From Halichondria panicea (taxonomy: Eukaryota; Porifera; Demospongiae; Suberitida; Halichondriidae): 64,000 nt of DNA. Of this stretch, positions 30,301 to 42,300 are shown piece after piece. The notes under the pieces are model-generated. The model saw nothing but the letters and a program-made list of their open reading frames with translations, was not told the DNA's origin and did not search any database. Both the position numbers and the translations under genes were made by a program. The stretch spans positions 3,440,979 through 3,504,978 of the forward strand of contig NC_087383.1 of NCBI RefSeq assembly GCF_963675165.1, in the 5' to 3' direction. How positions within the stretch are numbered: the stretch's first letter is position 1; the number at the start of each line of letters is the position of its first letter.

Positions 30301-33300
30301 ATAGAACTCTATAGCTATTGGTATAGTAAGAGCTGCAAACTTTAGAGGTATAAGTGACACATCTTGATTGCCCTCACAATTAAGTTGTCCTATAGCATAG
30401 TACAATTAACCCTTTCTTGGCTTTAGCCGTCATATAACGGCAGCTGCAGTGGTAATTTTCAAAAAATTGCTGTGCACGCTGTGTGGAGGTATGTGCACGC
30501 TGTATGTATACCAACACATGCGTATTGAGCTGCTCTTTCACGTGGTATTTTTAATGTCTTGCCTTGAGGTACTCTTGGTGCAGTACTCTGTTGTACTGAT
30601 GCAGTAGCCATTAGACTTTGTACTTTTGGCATTATTTTTAGTACGGTCGATTATTTCTCACTTTTCCATTTTCCCTGCCGACTACAGATATGATTAGCCT
30701 GCATGCATGCAGCAAAATTAATGCAAAAATCAATGCAAAAATGTTCATCATGATATTCATCAGTGCTGTATGTATAAGCAACAGCTAGTATATAGCTGCA
30801 TGTTGCTTATAAATAATAATTATATATACATACAACACTATAGCTATATTATATAGCTTTGACACATCATGCACCGAGACATCAGCACCTATATATGTAT
30901 AAGCAACAGCTAGCTTTATGTTACGTAGCTTTGATCCACAATCATTGAGGCATCAGCACCTGCGGTGCTTTCATTAGTTCAGCAGTGGACATCATGAGCC
31001 ACTTGTAAACCTGTGTGTAGGTGAAGATAACATTACCCGGGAAAAGAGCGTCTGCCGATAGAACCTCGTAGACAAGTTAGCACTTTAATCAGTGTCTAGT
31101 TATACCTCGGTGTGCGCATGCTCAAGTGAGTAGTGTGTCTGTCTGCATGTCTGTCTGTCTGCATGTCTGTCTGTCTATCTGTCTGTCTATCTGTGTCTAT
31201 CTGTGTATATAGACTGTTACAGTTGCCCAAGGATCAATTTAGTGCGAGTAAGAGTTTCTATATAGGCTTCTAGTAATGTTTTCGTGGATTTTATTGCGTG
31301 AATTTGCAAAGTATATAATGCTTCGTTCTGGAGTTAGCTTTGACACAATCACCGAGGCATCAGCTATCACCCGCGGTGCTTTAAAACTGTTTTTGTGCTA
31401 GACTATCCTACAGGTATGCGAATAGCTATTGAAAGACCTGCATGAATAAATTTTGGTGAGATTGTTCACGCTTTTAAGCATAGAATACTTCTTTAGAACT
31501 ATTGTAGAACCACCACATTTGTTAGGGCATCATTTTTTTTAGGGAGGGGGAGACTTTGGCTAGGAGGGAAATCCCTCGGCGCCCCCCCCCTCTCTGTATG
31601 TAAACCTGCAGTATAGTACTTGTGACAGCAGCTTGCGCCATGTGATTCTTGAAAACGCTCACTACTGCGCTGCATGCGCACATTTAATACATTATTAGTG
31701 TAAGGAATGTAATTATTAGTTCACACATGCCACGTTTGCGTAAACCGTTCGTTTTTGGATTTTGCCTGCTCTGCAGCGCATACAGAAGATATACACGCTC
31801 TCTCTCTCTCTCTCTCTTTTGCACTCTTTAGCTAATTGTTAAAGCCAATAGGCTCCAACAAAAACATTTGCAATGTAAAAAATTGGTAGGATTTTGTGAA
31901 CTAAATTTCGTGCTTGACAGTTCTGTGAAAATATCTACTTACCGGAAATACGGCAAATTTTCATTAAACGTTTTTTGTAGAGGATTGCTAAACAGCAAAC
32001 ATGAAGTATATACTTGCACTATGTATAATTTCTTTTTTTGGTTTTCATGCGTACGAAACTACAATGTAGCTATTTTGATGCTACAGTATATATATATATA
32101 TACATATACGTCTAGTTATACAGGTGTACATAACTGAACATGTTATACTTATGTTGTGTAAGAGGATTAATGACTTTTTAGGATTGATCACTTTAATCCT
32201 ATTGATACTGAAAATTTGACGCCACTTCATTTTGCTGCTGAGAATGGTCATTTGGAGGTTGTCAATGAGCTGTTGGAGAAGGGGGCTGACATGAAGGCTC
32301 GTGATGATATTGGAGACACACCTGTCCACAAGGCCGCAGACGCAGGACAGACAAAGTAGGGGAACTGGCAAACTGGCCAAAATTGTGTTTTATCCAATAT
32401 AATGTGACATTGTAGTATATAGAGCAAAGTATAGTGGCCTTTGTTTTTGAAATGTGTACAAGTCTTGTTCAGCTATCACATTACACACTCATAGAATTGT
32501 GGAAGTGTTCTTTGAGAAGGATGCCGACTGTGTCGTACTGCCTGGCTACAACGATGAGACCCCATTGCATAAGGCTGTGTTTGACGGACACATAGAAACC
32601 GTCAAGTTAATCCTAGGGTACAAACCCAATGTCAATGCTAGGTGAGTCTCTCACTCTGTCAGCACAGGCCGTGCACTCAATACTAGTACATAATTATAAA
32701 GCCTTACAAGAAATAGTGCAAATAATAAAAGTACCAACTTTGTTGGTAATGCATTCTTCACTATAGCAGATTTATAGGGCTGTCTGTAATGAGTAGACTG
32801 GGCTACTGGACTTTGACCTGAGCTATTGCAACACCAATTACATTCCTTTTCCTCATATATAACAAGACTACAATGACAAATGACTGTAAAAACCTAACAC
32901 ATGTACATCTAGCTACATTTCAAAACACTTACTGTACGTGGCAAGAACAAAAATTAATGCTTGTCTTTAGGTTTGCATGATAATGGAAGAGCATGCATGT
33001 TTAGCTTTCTGTATAGGAGGACAGGTAACTGGCTAGACTCGCTGGTCACTCCCATCATCACTATCTTGAGGACTGGGACTGGTCAACTGCCAATCTGCGA
33101 GTTGTTCTCATTACTGAAATCGGTAATGACCAATCACAGTGCAGAAGCAATGTAATGTGACATATTTCGCCCACGTAATTCGTTGTAGTTGGGCTGGGTC
33201 TTATGTTGTGTTAGATAAACCACGGGACATAACCCACATTCACTTGATAGTTACGCAACTTTGGTCAACCGCACAAACCACAAGATGATGTCATGCAACT

Positions 33301-36300
33301 AATTAAAATTCCACAAGAACAACTCGCAGATTGGCAGTTAACCAGTCCCAATCCTCAAGATAGTGATGATGGGAGTGGCCAGCGAGTCTAGTAAATGGCC
33401 TAGCTGGTTGAGACCATGATGCATTCTTGCCTTGCTTAATTGAACCACAATTGTAGCATCTCTAGAACTATTGTTTTTTAGGCTCAAACGTAGGTTAAAT
33501 TGAAAATGGTACATTGATTGTAAACACTTTCGATTTTAAGCGTGTCTGCTTCTCTGTTGAGCCGTGGAGAGTGAATATTTGCCATTTTTCATAGTGTACG
33601 AAGATCGAGTCTATGTGCATGCTCTAGCTGTGCGCATACTCCTGTCGTACTTTCCATGAAGCCGTTGTACATAAATTATACACACTTATATTTTCTAGTA
33701 AACAATATAAACCACAAACAAGACGGATGAGCATCCCCCCCCGCTATTTGTATCAGATCCGGTCGTAGTAGATACAAAGGATGTTCCTGTACGAGGAAAA
33801 TCACTTGAAAAAGGTGCTGTTTCAGGAGGGATTTGAAAAAAGAGCATGAATGTTTAGAGACACACTTGGGAACTGTTTACTCACTGTAGATCTACCTGTA
33901 ACGTTTCCCGTGTTTGTGTAATTTCCCCTACTTTGAGCCTATAAACAACAGTTCAATTGCCGTGCAAGCAAGAATGCTGCTTATCATTGTGTTCTTAAGG
34001 TATGTTTGTAATGTATACTAATAGCTAGATATCTATGTTGTGTTTTTCGTTCATTGTTTACAATCATTTGTCATTGCGGTCTTGTTATGAGGAAAAGGTG
34101 TCTCAAATTATATATAGCCGCGTACTACATGTATGTATAGCTCTATAGCCAACGTGCAACGTAAGTTCTTCTCACTTTTATTCAACAACGAAGCTTTAAC
34201 ATCAAAATCTGCTATTATTAAAACTGTTGTCTGGAGGCTGTAAACGCAGTGCTATGTCATACAAGTGAGCAGGCTCAGAAATCACAAACAATTGCAACCA
34301 ACTACTATAACCCATGGCGGGCCGCGGCGCGCCTCGAGTTAATTACTTATGACAAAATTGTTGGTACTATATATAGCCCTAATTTGATTAGATCTGCCCC
34401 CAATACAGATCCACTAATGATGAGACTCCTCTCCATTTCGTAGCGTTTGGAGGGAGCATTGAAATTGCCCAGATTCTTCTCAATGAAGGTGCTGAAGTCA
34501 ACCCTCTTTCCAACAAGTACACAGTAAGCTATGACCTGCACATGAGTGTATATACAGTACGTGTTATCAATAAAGTAGACCATGTGTGCACTTGTACGCC
34601 TGTTGTTGACACTAGGTGTAAGAACTTGGTTCGTTAGTGGTTCATGCACTGCCGAATTATGCATATACCGTAGAAATTGATGTGTGATACATTTATGCGA
34701 GTGCATATCATCGCATAAATTTGTATCGCACAATTACTGGCCTTTATTCGAGGTCTGTATAATCCCCATTGAAATCACGGCATTATTCGAGGAAATAAGA
34801 TTAAGCGCGTAACATTTTCGCAGCCTTATAATTGGCCAAAATATATTTTATGCTTGCGTATATTTCTAGCACTATACGGTATTGATTTTGTTGCCAAACA
34901 AAGTACCTGGACTGTTTTTATGCAGCTATACATGTATAGTGTGCAAGCAAAGTTGCCACTGTGTATGTACATACCTGCTTGTGTGACATTCTGATCATGA
35001 TAATTATGCTGATTTCTCCTCCTCCAGAAATCACCCTTTCACAAGGCTGCTTACTTCGGTCAAGCAAAGTTGGCAATCTTTCTTCTGGAGAACAAAGCTG
35101 ATGTTAGCAATGCAGCATTCAGAGATATTATCTCTGAGGGCTATGAGTAAGCCAATTAATTAATACTTGCATTAATTACTCATTTATGTTGTGTCCCTCA
35201 GGACCATCGCTAAAGCAGTCATTGAAAACGATCAGTGGCCACTTGCTCTTCGTGGTAGATACAAACACCGAGGAAAGTATACGACAGCTTTAAGGGAACT
35301 GATTGTAAAAATGCCAGGTATTATAATTATGAGAGCTAGGTGATACTATAATTATTATGCCTCGGTGAGCATGTGCAAGCGAGGTATATACGGTAGTGTG
35401 TGTGTTTTTGTGTGTGTGTATGTGCGCGCGCGTGCGTGCGTGCGTGCGTGTGTGTGTGTATAGGCTTCTAGTCATGTTTTCTTGGATTTTAATTCGTGGA
35501 TTTGCAAAATAATGCTTTGTTCTCGAGTTATGCCTAGTTTTGCTTACTTGGAATGCCATTGCAGCCTTTTCAGAAGAGTATACGTAGCAAAACCTTGTTC
35601 ACCATTGCAAGTGTTGCTATAGTTAGTTTTGCTCTAGAACGCTAGCTATGCAAGAGTGAGAAGAGAGCTGCAAGGCTCTGCTAATGATGCAGACATTAAT
35701 TTTAGACTTGAACTTTTGGCATCGATCGTCATGGTAATGACCCACTCTTTGAGTTGCATGCAGCAAAAATTAACGAGTGTTGCAAGCGTGCGCTTGCTAA
35801 TGCCTCTCGCCATGTTTTTGCTTTTGCTCAAAAGTATTAGAGTGTTATAGAAGAGGTAAATAAGTGGATCCAAATAATTTGCAATGTGCTTTAATTGTTT
35901 CACAAGAAAGGGGTGTCCACAGTTAATAGTGTATACTGATCTTCCTGTAGCCAAACAGTGGGAGCAATTGTCAAAGGCATAGTCTAAGTAGTCTGTGATA
36001 TAAGCAGAATTCAATCACAGAAAGTATAGTATCTATAACAAACAGTCTAAAAAGAGGTTTGTGGCTAATATTACCATGCAGGACCTCATAATGTGTGTAT
36101 ATAAAAGCTAGCTATTAGTATAGCTTTATGTTATGTAGCTTTGGCACCTTCACTGAGGCATCAGCACCACCTTCATTATACCTCGAGGTGTAGCTGCACG
36201 AGGCAGGGGCATAGCCAGGATTTTGAGAGAGAGGGTGCTACCATGACAAAAGAGGGCGCAAAGCGCCCGATTTTTAGCCGCGCAGTGCCGAAATTTGGTT

Positions 36301-39300
36301 GACCGGAAGCCACATCTCTTATTAATGACGTCATAATTAATGGTTGGGCGTGGCCCAATCTTCTATTTGCATAAGAGAAGCCTATTTTGCTACGAAAGAG
36401 AACTACATGTAGTTTATAGATCTAAGCCAGAATAGCTAACAGTTTACATTTTGCTTGCCTACTAGCTAGCTAACTGCAGGAGTGCAGCAAGATCTGGAAG
36501 AGAAGGGGGTGCTCAGCTAGACAATCAGGTACACTTTGTGTACAATCTCAGATAGAAAGGGGGTGCTCGAGCACCATGAGCCCCCCCTGCCTACGCCCCT
36601 GCGAGGGTTACGGTAAAAGCTGACTGTGTGTGTGTGTGTCTGTTCCAGCTGTAACTGCTCAACGGTTGCAATGCAACGAAAACTAACAGCTTCTATAGGC
36701 TTCTAGCCACGTTCTCTTGGATTTTGGTTCGTAGATTAGCAAACTAAAGCTTCTTTCTCTCGAGTTATGGCTAGTTTGATTCACATTTAAGGCTGTTGCA
36801 GTCTCTTTAGAATCTTTCATAGCATCATCCGTTCGCACAAACTTTCTATTCAACATAATTATGAGTTAGCCTTGCACTAAAGCGCTAGCTTTTTGTTAGC
36901 TACAAGAGTCAGAAAAGATCTGTTAAGCAGCTACCTATATAGTAGCCATTTTAAACTTGATCTCTTCGCAGACACACCCTTTAATAATTATTTCTTGATG
37001 TAATGAGCATGCGCGCTCATCCCACATGTTAAAATCCATGATCCAGTGGCAAGTGAAACTGATAAATCAAATTAGAAGGTTAAACAAACTTACTTCTTTT
37101 TCTTGAGGTCCTGGTATACCAGTAAGCCACAATGACATACCATATAGAGTAGATAGCAATAGATGCATGTACACAAGTCTGGTAACAATAGATACATGTA
37201 CACAAGTCTTTTCTCTGCTTGTTTAGATATACTGTACTGTCTGTGCTTTAATATACTCTGTGCCTTTGACAATAGTTTGCTCCCACTGTTTGACTACAGG
37301 CCATGCATTTGCAGTTGCTTCATTTATCGTTGAAGACTATTCATCAAGCCATCAGATATATATAGGCTTCTGCCATTCAGCTCCTCTCCTATAATGACTG
37401 TCCGTAATTCAATTCTGTCAACAATTGCAATCAACAATAATAACATATAATTATGCCTCTTCACCTCTTCTAATAGTTTTTGAGTGAAAGCAAAACAATG
37501 GCGAGAGGCATGCATTAGCACAGTGCAGCTTGCATGCAACACTCGTTATAATATAGCTTTCATATTGTGTCTATATACAAAGACCAAAACCATTTTTTGT
37601 CTTATGTACTTTCATATTGTGTCTATATACAAAGATCAAAATCATTTTTTGACTTACGTACATGTATACGTATATAGTAGTGTGTTTTAAAGCAGAAATT
37701 GTTTGTCTTGCCATCCAATTTTCTCATTGTTTTTGCAGATGTTGCATTGCAAGTGTTAGATCACTGCATTGTTGAAACTCCTGATTGCTATGATCGTAAA
37801 GGCCCTGACTATTACGTTGTTTACAACTATGAGTTCCTCGACGACGTTCCAGAGTAAGTATTACCACATCTTCATATGGCTTAAAGTTTTCAAGTAAAAG
37901 TGATTCACTTTAAGGTCCACTCTAAGGGGTAGTGTACAGTAGCCCTCAATAAAAGATTCCTGTTCTGTGCGTAAAACGTATACCATTCCCATTTAAACGC
38001 TTCAGAATAAACGCATAACAAATGTATTGTATTATGCAAAAATGCTTCTGTTTTCACGCATGTGACACGAGCAGCATGAAAATTGTTGAGTGAGCAGATT
38101 CATTAACTTGTGATTGTGTGTAGCTAGCTAGCTAGCGGATTGTCTAGCTCTTAGTTAGAACATATACAGAAGAGAGATATTGGAAACGGGAGTGGCCTCA
38201 GAAAACATCCGTGCCTCGCTTTCTTGTCTTTTTTTTGCCTTAACTGAGGGATGTTCTGTATCTCCATGACTACGAGGCAGCAGATTAGCTGGCTGAAAGA
38301 GATACAATCGAATTAGCAGCAGTAATTACAGACAATGTGCAGAGCTAGTGGTATTGCATGGACACAGTCTGAAATCACCAGAGGATGTTGAATTGTATAT
38401 TTGTATGGTAAATTAGAAGAGAAGAAGTCCACTAGTTTGAGGCAATAACCGTGATCATTTCAATTATATAATTACACCTCAGGTGCATTAAGGACCAATT
38501 ATTGCTGAATTTGCAAGTTCTATGCTCCGCCCACACGGTCTCCTTGGTTTTCGCCCACACGTTCATTACTTCAACGTACCACTCCCTTTTCATTTTGCAG
38601 TAGTTATGCCGCTGTGTGCATTTGCGTGTGAGGTATACGGTAGTGCGTGCGTGCGTAAATTGCTACAGCTACTCAAGGGTCAATGAAGTGCAAGTAAGAG
38701 GCATTTCCTTGGATTTTAATTCATGGATTTGCAAATAATGCTTTGTTTTCGAGTTATACCTAGTTTTGCTTACTTGGAATGCATTTTCAGAAGAGTGCGT
38801 AGCAAAACTTGTCCATGGAGTGTGGCAGGGGCCAAGATTTTACTGTGTTTCAGTTGTCCAACTTCCGATTATTTCATTTTTTCATGATAACATCGTTGAA
38901 CTGCTTTAATTAATTTTTATACTGTTGATTTATATTGAGGGAAGTGATCCGTTCCACATCCTAAAGTTATTCGAAAATTTATGATACGTATACGTGTTGC
39001 CATTTTATCACTTTCTGTTTCATGTAGGGAAGAGGTGAAGATTGAGAGGAGAGAGCCATGGAAGAAAAAGACTTATGGTTGCAGTTACGATGAAATTCGT
39101 CGTAGAGACTCGGAGCCTCCTCTCACTCAGGATCTTTCTCATCCTGCATTCAGCAAGCATCCTCTTCAAATCATGGTAGACTAACAGAACCTGTATTTCA
39201 AAATCTCACTCATATATAGTATTGCATTTTCAACCACATTACAGTCTGACCAATTAAGGGCAGGCCATTAGTGCATGGCTGGTATACCTATGTACTAGAG

Positions 39301-42300
39301 TGACACAAGGTGTCGTGGGGCGAGTGGAAGCGTTTGAGTTCACTGTGTTTAATTTGATGCACTTCGTTCATGTGATCAGTCACTAATAACCTATTTAGCT
39401 ATAGTGACTCAACCCTATTTAGCTAGTGACTCTGAGACCATAGCTGAGACTGAGCTGCATGGCCGGCCGGCCGGCTATGGATATAGATTGGTCAAAATTG
39501 TTATAGTCATAATGATGTTAATAAATGCAAAAGTAGTTTCAAAGTTGTTTGTTTTGTTTATTAATGTTTATTGTGACCAAGCCGTTTTTCTGCAGTTGTG
39601 CCGCCTGTGGCCTCAAGAGCTCAGGTGCATTAAGGACTGGGACCTTCAATTATTGCTGAATTTGCAAATTATAAGCCCCGCTCACACGGTCGCCATGGTT
39701 CCGCCCACGCGTTCATTACTTCAACGTACCACTCCCTTTTCATTTTGCAGTAATTCAGCTAGTTTAGAGAAGTGACTTAGTCGGCGTTTAAAACACCCTC
39801 TAGTAAAGCTTGCGAGGCAATAGATGACTTCCATAAGCCTTCCTTAGCTGATTTATCCTTGTACTTTGTCAAAAAATTGTTGACCGTGTCCCTGGGAAGC
39901 CTACTATCCAAGATGAGACTGCTACATCAAACAACTTTCTGTTATTTCTCCCTTGCAAAGACCAGGAGGGCTAAGCGCTAGAGTGAGTTGTTAGCTTAGA
40001 TAGAACTAAGTATAATGAGCAGCAGCAATAGCTATAGTAGCCTTAGTGTTTAAACGCCGATTTTTCAATAGAAAAGTGAAATAGTGCTTCGACAAAACGG
40101 ACCACCCCCACTGATCAATTAGTGGGCAGGGCTTCATTTTAATATTTTCCTAGAGAATGGAAGCTAGTGTTTCATTTCATCATAAAAGTTTTACACATAT
40201 TAATATACATAGTAAACAGCAGCAGGTTGAAGTGCCTCTTATAAATGTCTTTTTTATGTTGGTCCCAGTCCTTAATGCACCTGAGAGTCTGTATCTTCTC
40301 TGAGCTTTAGTTACAAGGCTAACAAGTATATGCTTATCATGTACTGTGGCTTGGCAAGTATTAAATAATTATAAACTGCTCTGATCACCTGTTATTATTA
40401 AGGGCACATGTGTGACCCCAGAAGTGTCCATCTGAGGTATTCTGACCTGCCGTAGTGTCTGATCTCTGTGTTGTCCTGTTGAGCTAGTAGGTTTATTATC
40501 ACACTGAAGACACAAGACAACAAGTAGACCTTGAACTATTAGTGATTTACTGTGACCCATCCTTGATGAAAAATAGCAAGTAAGTTGCTGCAGGCGTGCC
40601 TGTGATCACACAGGCAGGCTCAGAAGGTCCCCCGTCTGAGCTGGTCTGACCATAGGCTTGCCTGTGGCCTCAAGAGTCTCTGTGCCTTGTCTGAGCCTTC
40701 GTGCTGAGTGTAGATATAGCTGTTGCGCCCATGCGCATCGATTCACGTAAACGTTGGTAAAGGGTTGCGGGTACAAAAAACTAATATCGTGCCGGTCCAT
40801 GACAGACAGACAGGAAAAATCTCAACGTTGCACACTGGTAAGGGACTCGCTTCACTCGCCCCAATTATAACAATATATGCCCATATACATATGCATGTAT
40901 ATACATGCACCTTATCTATACTTCTGTGTGCATATGGTTTGATTTAATGCTTGCCGGATATAATTTTCCCTGCACATGCATGTTATAGTAATACTATCCA
41001 TGGATATTGAAGATTATCACGAGTCTGTGCCGGCCAGTAACTGCGCGAGTGACATTTCCGTTAAAAGAGCCAAGAAAAACAGCCTTTTGAACTTTCAGTA
41101 CCCTTTTTTTTCGAAATATCTCTTCAAGCCGCCCTGCATGCATGCATTATAATAATAGTGAAGCTACAGTATAGACTGTCTATGTAGTATTCGAGCCATG
41201 AAATGACTACTGCGTTTCAGCTGGACTTCCAGCTCATTCTAGCTGCTCAAGATCACTATAGATCTAGCTCATGAATAATTAGTAGGCAAACGGTTTACCG
41301 TAACCTTCAGATTGCGTGTTCTACTAACATAAATGTTTTTTTATGTTCTTTGTGATTGCAGGTTGATCAAAAGGAGTTAGATTTGTTGAAACATCCAGTG
41401 GTCGGCTCTCTATTCCATTACAAGTGGAAAAGATTTGGAATAATTGGTTACGTTGTCAATCTACTGACCTACGTCGTGTTCCTATCTCTGCTCACTGCTT
41501 TTGCCCTGCTAGTACCCAACCCACAGTCTCCTCAGTGTAAGCGCTGCATGTATTCTCATGTTATTGTAATGCAGCAAAGGTACTATGAGATGCCTGTCTA
41601 TATATATATATATAATTATATAAGATGCCCGCATGTCTATATTGGTGGGTTTAAATGGGATTTCAGGCCAGATTTTTTTGATCATAATACGGTCAAATAT
41701 GACGTTTTGGGTGGGATAATGGAAGGTGATTACATTCGATTTATTTCTCGAAACAGAACAGCTAAAATAGTCATAGTAGTCACTAAGTATAGAGCCACTA
41801 AGACTAAAGTAGCCATTAATTTTTATCCTCGAGGCAATACCATGAATTAGCCAATACCGTGAATTAGTCCGCATATAATTATACTGAGTACTTTCTGAAG
41901 TGCAGCTAATGTGGCAAACTGTATACCATCCCAAAGGTGACCAGAATAATAAGAGTCCACTGTACCAACATGTGCTGTAACTGTGTCAGTCTGTATATAA
42001 TTATATTATGAAAATTGAATATCATACTACATATATATACATATATAGCATGTATTTATATTACAGGTGCATGTACAAACAACACAGTGCCTACAGAAAA
42101 CGGAACATTGGTCAACTGTCCATGTAAGTAATAGATATATAATTTATGTATATATATATATATATATATAGGCGCTACTCGCTACTCCCAAACTGAACAG
42201 TCTTTTTATCGTGGGTCAAATGAAACCTCCAAGCTATAAATGAAGCGCCAGCTATAAGGCTCACATAAGTTTGTCGGTTACTTTAAGTTTGTAAAGAGAA

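Larger units (their letters stand above)
28502..35317 (+). other. Ankyrin-repeat exons of TRPA copy B (exons 2-8)
   Basis: Seven exons match copy A exon by exon with identical lengths (160, 109, 174, 147, 115, 119 and 116 bp) and only scattered substitutions, for example DNMDTPVHKAAE in A versus DIGDTPVHKAAD in B. No frame-breaking change is visible in this part, so the N-terminal array of copy B appears intact. Confidence 0.82.
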
